Source of the DNA: Acidobacteriaceae bacterium
GTDB taxonomy: Bacteria; Acidobacteriota; Terriglobia; Terriglobales; Acidobacteriaceae
Reading direction: 5' to 3'
Assembly (NCBI GenBank): GCA_903642225.1
Contig: CAHJWI010000033.1
Coordinates: 1-51,788, forward strand
DNA: 51,788 nt
The translations under genes were made by a program, and so were the position numbers. The notes below the pieces were generated by a model. It saw only the letters and a list, made by a program, of their open reading frames with translations. It searched no databases and was not told the origin of the DNA. Positions 16,801 to 25,148 of this stretch are shown here, in pieces. Each line of letters begins with the position of its first letter. Positions within the stretch are counted from its first letter, which is position 1.

Positions 16801-19209
16801 CCAGTTCGCCCAGATCGTTTGCACAGACCGGCGCTGCTCATCTGTAAGGTCATGGCGTCCGCCGAGAAACAGCAACTGCCGGTACAGCCCCGCATCGTTG
16901 TTGCCGCTGTACAGCAGGTACGCACTCTGAATGTCCACATCCGCCGGCGGCGCGGTACGCTGCGCCGCATAGTGCTGCTGCACCCGATTCAAGAAAAACA
17001 GCGACTCTCGCGACTGACCAAGCGACCCATACACCTGCCCGATGACCTGCAGGTACTGCACATCATTCTCCAGCTGCTTGCGCACCGCTGCCGGAATTTG
17101 TTGCACCTCTGCCAATACTTCGCCGTCGCGGCCGGAGCTGTGCATAGCGTTCAGTAGACCCTTCCACGCATCCACACGCTCCGGATTCTCTGACAGCACC
17201 CGCTGGAAAATCGGGTAGGCATGAGCGGCATCACCGCGCTGCAGGTACAAGCCCGCCAGCTGCAGTTGCAGAGCAAGCGGAACCTTCTGACCAGACGTAT
17301 TCTCCGCGGCAATCGCACGTTCCAGCAAGCTCTGCGCAAGGTCGTCCTTCTTGTTCGCCTGGTAGACCGATGCTGTTGCAATCAGGAAACCAGGGTCCCG
17401 AAGAGCCTGGTCGTATACCGCCGGAGGCATGCTCTCAATGGTCTGCAGTGCCACGGGGTCGTTGCCCAGTGCATGCTCGGCGTTCACCAGCCCCTGCCAC
17501 GCGAGTACATTATTAGGATCGCCCGCCAGCACCTGCCGATACAGCCCCGCGGCCTGATCCGTATGGTTTGCCTGTAACAACAAGCTTGCGTACTGCAGCT
17601 GCGTCTCCGCCTTCAGCCCCCGCGCACCTTCAGGAAAAGGCAACTCCAGTGCAGAGCGCAGCACACGCTGGGCATCCGCATCCCGGCCCGCAGCAAGGTA
17701 GGCTGACGCCAGGGTTCTCAAAAAGTCAGGGTCGCGCATCAGCTGTGCCCGCACAGCCGCGGGAATGCGTCGCTCGGTCGCCAACGCGCCATTTGCATCC
17801 CCCGCCTGGTACTGCGCCGTAAACAGCCCCCGCCACGCCGACGCCGAAGGCTTGATCCGCACCAGCTGCTCGTACAGCGACACCGCCGCCCGCGCCTCCC
17901 CCGCCTTCAGCAGAGTTCCCGCCAGTCCCTCCGTGGCCTCTGGACTGGTCGGCCGCATCCCCAGCGCCTGCCGGTACTTTGCCTCCGCAGTTGTCAGGTC
18001 GTTCTCATTCAGCGCCGTCCCACCCTCACCCAGCACAAAGTAGAAGCGCGACGTCTCCAGGTTTTTCTCGAGCCCGCTATCCTTCGCACCGTCCTGCTTT
18101 GCCTGCTCCAAAAACGAGATCGCCCCACCGAAGTTCTGCTGATTCATGCGGACGTACCCCATGCCCGCAAGAGCCCGCGCGTCATCCGGACGCTTCTGCA
18201 AAATCGCCGTAAACGCAGCGTCCGCTTCCGCGAACCGTTTTCCATTCAGCGCCGCATAGGCCGCCTGCTCTTCGCGGTCCGTCTCCCGCCGCTCTAAAAC
18301 GTCTACACTCGGCGGTTCACCAGGAACAGCCGGCGAAGCAACCGAACCGCGTCCCGCAGCACCGCTACCCCTCTGCAGCCGCGGTGCCGCCGCTGCCCTG
18401 CTCGCGCGTGCCTGGTTCTCCGTAGCCGTCAGCGACTGCTGCAGCTCCGCATCCGGATGCGTACGCAGGTAGCTTCGGATCTCACCCGACGTCGCCGGAT
18501 TCTGCGCATCCCACACCAGCGATTGCTTCAGCGCCTCTACCGCCCCCGGATCCCGCGGATGGCGCTCCAGCAGCCTGCGTCCCTCCGCACGTGTCTGCGG
18601 GTTATAGGTCAAAATCCGGCCAAGCGCGATCTGATAGCGCGAGTCCTGCGGATACCGATCCACAAGCGACCGAAATCCTGCAACGGCGTGCGGACGACCA
18701 TCGTCAGTCGCGGCTTCAGTTTCGTAATATGCCAGGGACCAGTCACCAATGGGCGGCGCATTGCCAAACACCTGCCGGTAAATCACCATCGCCTGCGCGT
18801 AGTTTCCCTGCCCTGCCAGCCTGCCTGCCTTCTGCAGCTCCGCCAGCTGGTTCGACTGCGTCATCATGCCCTCGGCACGCGCAATCCCCGGATCGCTCGG
18901 GTTGATCGCGCGAAGCCGTTGCAGGTACGTGTTCGCCAGTGCCTGGTTGCCGGCGACCTTCGCGGCCCGTGCCAGGCCACCCAGAGCCTCGGTATTGTTA
19001 GGATCGGCAAGCAGCACCTGTTGCCAGGTTTGCGCTGCCATATCGATGCGACCCTTCGCTTCCAACGTATGTGCCTTGTCCAGCAACACACCCGTCACTG
19101 GACTCGGAGCTACAGAGACCGCCGCCTGCGCCAGACACGCCGACGGTATACCCGCGCCGAGTGCTGCGAGCAGAAAAAGCGTGGATCGCGTGTGCAACAT
19201 CCGTGTCAT
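13825..19209 (-). CDS. bcsC: Cellulose synthase outer-membrane subunit BcsC
   Basis: A 1794-residue export subunit that passes cellulose through the periplasm and outer membrane. Signal peptide (1-27, ending CLAQA). Long TPR superhelix (~30-1000), with repeats such as RRLLERHPRDPGAVEALKQ and YRQVLAGDPNNVLAWQGLVN. A Pro/Ser/Gln/Gly-rich linker (~1010-1400). The BcsC C-terminal beta-barrel (~1410-1794) has VPVEATFVAGKRARFSVVPR, GFHVLDNRRYEGTAGAYFRV and LEANNTNNYNVAQPTVFLRY. E. coli BcsC is about 1157 residues, so this one is much longer, mainly because of the linker and extra TPRs. It is the last gene of bcsQ-A/B-Z-C, 128 bases after bcsZ. A weak Shine-Dalgarno sequence (AGGAT) precedes the ATG at 19209; ATG at 19200 is an alternative. 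Confidence 0.92.
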   Translation of the reverse strand: MTRMLHTRSTLFLLAALGAGIPSACLAQAAVSVAPSPVTGVLLDKAHTLEAKGRIDMAAQTWQQVLLADPNNTEALGGLARAAKVAGNQALANTYLQRLRAINPSDPGIARAEGMMTQSNQLAELQKAGRLAGQGNYAQAMVIYRQVFGNAPPIGDWSLAYYETEAATDDGRPHAVAGFRSLVDRYPQDSRYQIALGRILTYNPQTRAEGRRLLERHPRDPGAVEALKQSLVWDAQNPATSGEIRSYLRTHPDAELQQSLTATENQARASRAAAAPRLQRGSGAAGRGSVASPAVPGEPPSVDVLERRETDREEQAAYAALNGKRFAEADAAFTAILQKRPDDARALAGMGYVRMNQQNFGGAISFLEQAKQDGAKDSGLEKNLETSRFYFVLGEGGTALNENDLTTAEAKYRQALGMRPTSPEATEGLAGTLLKAGEARAAVSLYEQLVRIKPSASAWRGLFTAQYQAGDANGALATERRIPAAVRAQLMRDPDFLRTLASAYLAAGRDADAQRVLRSALELPFPEGARGLKAETQLQYASLLLQANHTDQAAGLYRQVLAGDPNNVLAWQGLVNAEHALGNDPVALQTIESMPPAVYDQALRDPGFLIATASVYQANKKDDLAQSLLERAIAAENTSGQKVPLALQLQLAGLYLQRGDAAHAYPIFQRVLSENPERVDAWKGLLNAMHSSGRDGEVLAEVQQIPAAVRKQLENDVQYLQVIGQVYGSLGQSRESLFFLNRVQQHYAAQRTAPPADVDIQSAYLLYSGNNDAGLYRQLLFLGGRHDLTDEQRRSVQTIWANWAVRRANQASSAGNTRRALAILNAAAKAFPDNPAVVNALAGGYVRAGLPKEAVTIFKAQDMSAQSLGDYKTAIGAGLAANDLKDTEAWLRYALVRYPKDGELLGYAAKFEQARGDSSRAAEYYKASLDSLPRPDPGSELAYVLSAPAPLNPRALPAASSQDLASLLAPGSDPAASAAAARLPAQPYLPSASNTFGSAPVQVGSSSSGTVPGYMRNPGRSGSTRLGDYKPYQPSDGFEPFVYGNPQGMYEPPGALPSGRSESQVPADAQPAAADVAPYLAYQQEQIRRANDDAVRRGTADGDVQIAAARGEGAQTAEFNGEVFGPYVPYQAPLPITGPALSYNPSEIELPDSTIITTFPTGAGKRVTLHNAKASHNAAGVSHPQDEAAEAAETRRHQSDPTTAKVETPADLSDGQAVQYTGQTGGSQMQPYGASMTPAQGQMGRPSSMPATAPTNTTPSYTSYGTSSTAGLNGGNGNSSAQQYPQPLSSRVPLSGARRRTRTRPVQRAQRIDSFGVTSAPIFYPGVASSLGSEPYPDLPPYNTDGQQPPTDPELIARNVIPLRHGYFTPDASLGAAGGPPLTERQQTELDLAQLDSSYSGWVGGSAFLRARSGEPGIDRLRAIEVPVEATFVAGKRARFSVVPRAVFLQSGTIDSSRYANGGAPYLGTLTANAINTPSPQYASGIGGELQMVTQNLGLAAGYTPYEFLVNNFTARARYRVLGGPITIFGERDSVKETQLSYAGLRDPGSVTLLNGGNIWGGVVATGGGVRFDHGNERAGLYLSGDGAALTGFHVLDNRRYEGTAGAYFRVKQFPGVGTLNVGASLFAEHFDHNERALTYGNGGYFSPEIYFLGSVPFTFTGYYKNKLHYVIQAALGVQTFQEDTAPLFPLDAATQTNAQAGCTLVQLANRTCAAAEASVNTDTGFNFGVQAEAAYRLTDHFFVGGLLEANNTNNYNVAQPTVFLRYTFRAQYATEDYPTGLFPVAGFRPLRVP

Positions 19210-19337
19210 TCAAACATCCTGGCAACGTGAATCAAATCGGCTTTCTATCCGACAAATCGAGGGAGGGTTCAAGGAATCTTAACCTGCACATCGTGTGGTG
19301 CGCATCACTAATCTGCAAGAGCGCTGCACTATAGTTG

Positions 19338-20534
19338 TCAACTCCTCCATTTCACCTGCAGCCGCCCATTCTTATCGAATCGAAAGCGCTGCTCACTCCA
19401 TCCTTTGGCGAACAGCGCGAGATTCTGATCGTAGTACTCCGGCGTATGACCATATAGACCAGTAGCCTTATCAAAATCAGCATCCAGGCGATTGAACTGG
19501 GCGGTGCTTTCGCGCTTGTGCCCCGTCAACTGCAGGTAGGGTGCCACTGCCGCGGAGAAGCCCACTGGAGCATCGGCTTTCAACACTGTCCCATCGCTGC
19601 CTACCTGCAATGGCGGGAGCACGTGTGTACTCATGTACTGTCCCATGCCGCCCACTGCTGCCAGGCCAGCGTGCACCCCCTCGGTATGACCGTCTGCCAT
19701 GCCAAGCCACAGGTACACCCGGATCGCGTCGTAGCTGCCAACGGCAACTCCGTCGTTCTTCCCCTGCGCCAATGCCTCCGGCGTAATGGACGGCTTGATC
19801 GTCGTGCCTGCAAGCACCCAGTCCGGCGCAAAGCCCGCCGGCGAACCCCCAGCCAGCAGCAGCGGCAGTCCGGTCTGCATGTCTGCCCACGGACCCGACG
19901 GCTGCTCCTCGCGCAACCTGGCCAGCAACTGCGGAGGTGTGTAGCTCAGGTTCAGCAGGTAAGCCGATCCACCGGGATGAAAACCCTGTGGTCCCGGGAG
20001 CAATGCCGACCCGACATTTGGAATCAGCGCAATCTCTGTATGAGCAATGTGGTCCGCAAGTACCTGCCCAAGTTTTTGCAGCCGATCGTCCTTCCATAGC
20101 CGCCCCGCCTCCAGGCAGTCGTACGCAAGCCAAAGGTCGGCGTCCCCGGCCGAGTTCCTGTCCAGCGCGGTCCAGGCACCCTCTGCATTCTTGCCCCACT
20201 TCCACGCTGGTAGACGCGCCGTCAAATCGCCGCCTGACAGGTTGTCCTCCGTCCAACGCAGCATTTTGTCAAAGGACGAACGGTCGTTCACCACCAGTGC
20301 AAAGAACATGCCATACGCCTGGCCTTCGCTGGTCGTCTTCTCATCGGCTGAGTGGTCGACAATCCTTCCAGAGCCATCCAGAAAGTGCGCCCGATATTGC
20401 TGCCAAAGCGGCCACGGCTGTTCAGCCCTGCAACCCTGCTGCGCCGCGAAACTCAACGAAAGCACCGCCGCAATCATCTGTTGCCAACTGAAACCAGACA
20501 GCCTTCCCCGTCTCCTGCGTGGCCACACCTCCAC
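19338..20534 (-). CDS. bcsZ: Cellulose-synthesis-associated endoglucanase BcsZ (GH8)
   Basis: A 398-residue periplasmic GH8 endo-1,4-beta-glucanase that trims nascent cellulose. A basic n-region (MEVWPRRRRGRLSG) and hydrophobic core (MIAAVLSLSFAA) form the signal peptide, with cleavage near CRAEQ. The GH8 landmarks are the acid Glu in TTSEGQAYGMFFALV, DADLWLAYDCLEAGRLW, and SYDAIRVYLWLGMADG. The start is GTG at 20534, three bases after the bcsA/B stop, with GGAGG upstream inside bcsA/B. The position between bcsA/B and bcsC is standard for cellulose operons. Confidence 0.93.
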   Translation of the reverse strand: MEVWPRRRRGRLSGFSWQQMIAAVLSLSFAAQQGCRAEQPWPLWQQYRAHFLDGSGRIVDHSADEKTTSEGQAYGMFFALVVNDRSSFDKMLRWTEDNLSGGDLTARLPAWKWGKNAEGAWTALDRNSAGDADLWLAYDCLEAGRLWKDDRLQKLGQVLADHIAHTEIALIPNVGSALLPGPQGFHPGGSAYLLNLSYTPPQLLARLREEQPSGPWADMQTGLPLLLAGGSPAGFAPDWVLAGTTIKPSITPEALAQGKNDGVAVGSYDAIRVYLWLGMADGHTEGVHAGLAAVGGMGQYMSTHVLPPLQVGSDGTVLKADAPVGFSAAVAPYLQLTGHKRESTAQFNRLDADFDKATGLYGHTPEYYDQNLALFAKGWSEQRFRFDKNGRLQVKWRS

Positions 20535-20537
20535 GCG

Positions 20538-23500
20538 TTAATCCTCCCCTTGCAGCCGCAGGCGAGCGCGCCGCCGCAGCCATACCCGCAGAAGCGCCGC
20601 GAGCAGAATGCACGCAAGAAACACAAGGATCACGACGAGCCAGGGGTATTGTGCAAAGAACATCCGCAGTTGCACAACCAGCGATAACGAACCAACGTTA
20701 TAGTTGTCGGTCCCGATCCGGTAGGACGAGAACTGCGTGCCGTGTAGCACACTTACGCTCTGACCAATATCGCTCGATTGGGCAACGCGCAGAAATGTTG
20801 TCAGAAAGGTAGGGATCACGGCGCGATCGCGAAGTGCAATCACAACCACCGAACGTCCAGATCTGGACGGCCACTCCAGTCCCTCGATCAATGCATCGGG
20901 CAGTCCGCCAGAGGTCTCCAACTGCCCGGACTGCACGTGGTCAGACGACCGTACCTTCCACCAGGCATGCTGCAGCGGAGCGAAAAATCCCTGGGTGTCC
21001 TGAACTCTCAAACCTCCTGAACTCACCTGGACTGGAAGTCGGTTATTCAGCTTTTGAATGGCCGGTTGATCGTCAACCGTTCCCATCACGATGTAGTTCT
21101 TGTGGCCGTCCTGCGTCATCGCATCCGGGCCCGCGACCGTAACGTTGGCGGCAGGATAGCCCGTCTGCGCACCAAAGTGACCCATCAAGGTCAGGTATGT
21201 TTCAATTTCGTCCGCACCAGGGTTGTCCGGCAAAATGACCGCAGTTTCCGACAGGTCCTTCATCTGGGTGAAGGGGAATCCCGCATTTGCAAACAGCTCC
21301 AGATCCGGCAGCTTCGCCAGATGTGGGATGTCGCGGATATCCAGGTAGCTGTCCTTTAACACGGAGCCTTGCAGGTTCAACGGCGCTGTGTCCTGACACT
21401 TGCCTTTTTTCGCAATCTGAAAGACAAACTTCAAATTCAGCGAGTTCGAAAACGGGCGCATGTCCGCCCATGGAACCGCAATCTCCGTTTCGAGCTTGGC
21501 GCTTGCCGTATCCTTGTGCGGCATCGGCGTCGAGCTGACGTACGCACCATTCATGTACACCTGCAACGTACTTTCCTGCGCCAGCGGAACGGGGTTGTAT
21601 CGATACTCCAAATGGAACGGCAGGATGGCATTGTCGCCACGGTACAGGTCTGGTGGCAGGCGGAAGTAAATACCAACTGGTACCGACCCGTCGCCTTGAA
21701 GATCACCGGTATTCATGATCTGTCCGACTGTGATCGGGTTTGCCGAATCGGTCGGAAGCCATCGCGGTGCATCATCTGCGACGCTCTTCTTGACCGGCTT
21801 CATGGAAACGGAGACCTGGCTTCCCTGCCACAGATCCCGCTGCAGCGACAAGGCACGCGCGGCCATAATCGTGTCGTCCGCAGAGTCACCTGTAAGGATC
21901 AACACCTTCGAGTAGGGGTCTGACGGGTTGGTCCTCATGGCAACAGTTGGGCCGCCGGAACCTTGCATATTCAACGACGCCGGCAGATCGGCGGAACTCT
22001 CACTAACCACAACCACGTTCCCGGGCGGGATTTGACCGAATGAGACCGGGAAACGGACCGGACGAAAGTCCGTCGGCAGCAGGCCAAACCACGATGCGGC
22101 GATGCCAGCAGCCTCTAGACCTTTGGTTGAGGGCTGGTTCAGGAACACAATCGGGATTACGGGGTGAAGGTTCACGGCTGCGTCGTAAAAAGGCAGCGGC
22201 AACAACTTCAGATCGTCCTGCAGCGGCAGCAGATTGCCTTGAAGTTCAATCGAACTGTTTGCATCAACATGGGTCCACAGCGTGGAGTGTGAGGGATCCT
22301 CGCACTGCAGCGTGTAGTGCCCAATGAACTCAAACGTTATTTGGTTGTCATGCACCAACATCTCGGCCGGCATCTCGAGCGTGGCTTCCAGCTGTGCGTT
22401 CTCCTCCCCGGCACGTTTCGGGGAGAGTTGTTGCGAAGCCGCTACCTTCTCGTCCGGTGTAAGGTCCTGCGGCGCGCCCACGTAATTCGGCTGCGCTGTA
22501 ACGGGAAGCGTCGCGAACAGTGTCCCGTTCACGCTTACTTTCAAATGCGACAGCGCCGGCAACAGACCCGGCGAGAAGTGGAAGCGCAGACGCATGGTTG
22601 CGCTTTTCACGACCTGCGTTTGCGGTACAGAAAAGTATAACGAGTGGTACGCATCCGTACCGCGCAACACAATTGTGTCTGGAACACCAACATCGGCCAG
22701 CGTAAAGACGTTGTCGAACTGCCCAACGCCTCCGGGAGCGGATCGTCCTGGCCCCTGCAGACCTGGGTTCAGGGCCGTCGATGAGCCCGGAAGCGTGACC
22801 GCTGATGCACTGGCTCCCGGCCTGACCGTTGTGGGCTGCGCCTGTGCACCTCGCCCCCCCAGCAGTGAAAGTCCAACCGCAAGAAACAGGCCAAGCGGCA
22901 CAATGCTCGTGGCCAATTTTGTACGTGCGGCACTCTCGCCACCGGTGTCTCCACGCTGCAGGAGCCCTCCCAGTGTCTCTCTTAAACCAATAACTGCCAG
23001 GCACATGATCAGCCAGAGACTACGGAGCGGACGGTCCGGGTCTCTCGTTTCTCCCCACCCGAGCCATGTGTCAGCACGGGAGTAAAGGACCTGTGTCAAC
23101 GTTTCTTCCTCTTGCAAAGTCAACGGTTCGAACTGTGCACGCACTTCAGTGGTGGTCACTCGAACGATCGTGGCAGGCAGACCAGATTCACCATCCAGCA
23201 CCGGAAACAGAATGCAAACCGTAGTTCCAGGTTGAATGGTATGCGGCGAGTCCATCTCCATCAGCACTCCGCCGCTCGACACATCTGCCGTCAACCCTTC
23301 AACGATCGTGCCATCATTCAGTTCAATCCGGGCAGGCAACTGCATGGTGACGCGCACAGTTGACCGACGCTGCTGACTCTCCCACGCCACACCGCATGCG
23401 ACGCCTAAGATCAATGTATTGAACAACGTCCAGATAACATTCATAGCGATGGTTCCAGGATGCGTTCCATCCCACATATTCGCGGGCACATTCAGCAACC

Positions 23501-25148
23501 AACTCAACGGTGCAAAACCCGTCTCCAACCTCGAAAACTGAAAATACCTAGGAATCGCGCACATCAAACCCAAAGCGTTAAACCCCAGCATCGTTAAAAA
23601 CGGCAGCGCGATGCGCGCATCGAAAAAGCGGCGACTCACCACACCCCCCTTGGCGGTGACGTTGAACGATCCGAATTTTGGATTGAGTAGCGCGAGTGTG
23701 GTAGGCAACAGAATGTAGGGCGCCAACACCGTTTCGTAGATTTCGTTCCAAAACGAGTGGCGATGCTGGCCCTGGATACGCGAGTTTGTCATAGACGACA
23801 GCACAAGGTGCGGAAAAGCATAGGACAGGATGGCTGCCCAGTATCCTGGAATATTTGTGTGACCCAGTACCAGGTAAATGAGCGGAGCAAAAAGGAAGAT
23901 AAGCCTGGGGAGACCATACAGGAAGTGGGTCATGGCATTGAAGTAGCAGATACGTTGCAGGAACTTCAGGCCAGGAGCAAAGAGCGGATTGTCCGTCCGC
24001 ATCACCTGGATCATGCCGCGAGCCCAGCGGATGCGCTGTTTGATGTGGCCACTTAGGCGCTCGGTGGCAAGGCCTGCCGCCTGCGGAATATTGATATAAG
24101 CGGTGTTCCAGCCGCGCATTTGCATGCGAAGGCTGGTGTGAGCATCTTCTGTGACGGTTTCGATTGCGATTCCGCCGATTTCGTCCAGTGCAGATCGACG
24201 GAGGACAGCGCATGACCCACAGAAGAACGTTGCATTCCAGAAGTCGTTGCCGTCCTGCACAATTCCGTAGAACAGCTCACCTTCATTAGGGATCGAGCGA
24301 AACTGGTCAAGATTGCGCTCAAACGGATCCGGTGAATAGAAGTGGTGCGGAGTTTGCAACATACCAAGTCGTGCATCGCGCATGAACCAGCCAACCGTAA
24401 CCTGCAGAAATGAGCGTGTCGGCACGTGGTCTGAGTCGAAGATGGCGACGAGTGGCGCGTCGAGCCGTTCCAGAGCCCGGTTGATGTTACCTGCCTTCGC
24501 GTGGGCATTATCGTCGCGAGTCATATAACCGATGCCCGCTTCCTCCGCGAAGATACGGAACTCGTCCCGCTTTCCATCGTCGAGGATGTAAACATTTAGC
24601 TTGTCTGCGGGCCAATCAATGTTCATGGCAGCAAGCGCGGTGTACCGCACAATGCTGAGGGGTTCGTTGTACGTGGGGATCAGCAGATCAATCACAGGCC
24701 ACTCTTCCGGGTCGTCCGGAAGCGGCACGGGAGTCCTGCGGAGAGGCCAGAGCGTTTGGATGTAGCCAAGGTAGAGGATGGAGAATGCGTAGGCTTCAGC
24801 CAATAGCAGGGTAAGAATAAAGAACGCATCCAAGTATCCCCATTGCGAACTCGGATCGCGAAGGAACTGGACCACTGTGGAAATGCGCCACCACGCATAG
24901 CGAAAGGTGCTAAAGCACGACGACAGCATGAGCGTGAGAGTAATGAGATAGGAACTAGAAGACCTGTCCATCCAAATGGCGATGAGGACCGAGATCACAC
25001 CGAGCACTGCCTGCTTGGGCCACGTTAACTCGATGGCACCGCTGTACAGCAGTGCCAGCAGGCTAATGAATACCATGGTGCTGCGGAAAATGTGAAGCAG
25101 TGGGCTGCTGCCGGTCTCAAACTTAGTCCAGATGGCAGTTCGCGTCAT
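20538..25148 (-). CDS. bcsA/bcsB: Fused cellulose synthase BcsA-BcsB (catalytic plus c-di-GMP-binding PilZ plus BcsB)
   Basis: A 1536-residue fusion that polymerises UDP-glucose and threads the chain across the inner membrane. BcsA part (~1-735): N-terminal helices; the GT2 domain with ILDDGKRDEF (D190-D191), DSD (238-240), TED (333-335) and QRIRW (371-375); the gating loop FNVTAK (495-500); and PilZ with RxxxR (595-599) and DVSSGG (622-627), so activation by c-di-GMP is expected. A hydrophobic stretch (~746-765, ending GRGAQAQ) leads into BcsB (~770-1536), which has periplasmic carbohydrate-binding/ferredoxin-like repeats and a C-terminal anchor helix (YPWLVVILVFLACILLAAL). AcsAB fusions are known in Komagataeibacter. 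The start overlaps the bcsQ stop (ATGA). Confidence 0.95.
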   Translation of the reverse strand: MTRTAIWTKFETGSSPLLHIFRSTMVFISLLALLYSGAIELTWPKQAVLGVISVLIAIWMDRSSSSYLITLTLMLSSCFSTFRYAWWRISTVVQFLRDPSSQWGYLDAFFILTLLLAEAYAFSILYLGYIQTLWPLRRTPVPLPDDPEEWPVIDLLIPTYNEPLSIVRYTALAAMNIDWPADKLNVYILDDGKRDEFRIFAEEAGIGYMTRDDNAHAKAGNINRALERLDAPLVAIFDSDHVPTRSFLQVTVGWFMRDARLGMLQTPHHFYSPDPFERNLDQFRSIPNEGELFYGIVQDGNDFWNATFFCGSCAVLRRSALDEIGGIAIETVTEDAHTSLRMQMRGWNTAYINIPQAAGLATERLSGHIKQRIRWARGMIQVMRTDNPLFAPGLKFLQRICYFNAMTHFLYGLPRLIFLFAPLIYLVLGHTNIPGYWAAILSYAFPHLVLSSMTNSRIQGQHRHSFWNEIYETVLAPYILLPTTLALLNPKFGSFNVTAKGGVVSRRFFDARIALPFLTMLGFNALGLMCAIPRYFQFSRLETGFAPLSWLLNVPANMWDGTHPGTIAMNVIWTLFNTLILGVACGVAWESQQRRSTVRVTMQLPARIELNDGTIVEGLTADVSSGGVLMEMDSPHTIQPGTTVCILFPVLDGESGLPATIVRVTTTEVRAQFEPLTLQEEETLTQVLYSRADTWLGWGETRDPDRPLRSLWLIMCLAVIGLRETLGGLLQRGDTGGESAARTKLATSIVPLGLFLAVGLSLLGGRGAQAQPTTVRPGASASAVTLPGSSTALNPGLQGPGRSAPGGVGQFDNVFTLADVGVPDTIVLRGTDAYHSLYFSVPQTQVVKSATMRLRFHFSPGLLPALSHLKVSVNGTLFATLPVTAQPNYVGAPQDLTPDEKVAASQQLSPKRAGEENAQLEATLEMPAEMLVHDNQITFEFIGHYTLQCEDPSHSTLWTHVDANSSIELQGNLLPLQDDLKLLPLPFYDAAVNLHPVIPIVFLNQPSTKGLEAAGIAASWFGLLPTDFRPVRFPVSFGQIPPGNVVVVSESSADLPASLNMQGSGGPTVAMRTNPSDPYSKVLILTGDSADDTIMAARALSLQRDLWQGSQVSVSMKPVKKSVADDAPRWLPTDSANPITVGQIMNTGDLQGDGSVPVGIYFRLPPDLYRGDNAILPFHLEYRYNPVPLAQESTLQVYMNGAYVSSTPMPHKDTASAKLETEIAVPWADMRPFSNSLNLKFVFQIAKKGKCQDTAPLNLQGSVLKDSYLDIRDIPHLAKLPDLELFANAGFPFTQMKDLSETAVILPDNPGADEIETYLTLMGHFGAQTGYPAANVTVAGPDAMTQDGHKNYIVMGTVDDQPAIQKLNNRLPVQVSSGGLRVQDTQGFFAPLQHAWWKVRSSDHVQSGQLETSGGLPDALIEGLEWPSRSGRSVVVIALRDRAVIPTFLTTFLRVAQSSDIGQSVSVLHGTQFSSYRIGTDNYNVGSLSLVVQLRMFFAQYPWLVVILVFLACILLAALLRVWLRRRARLRLQGED

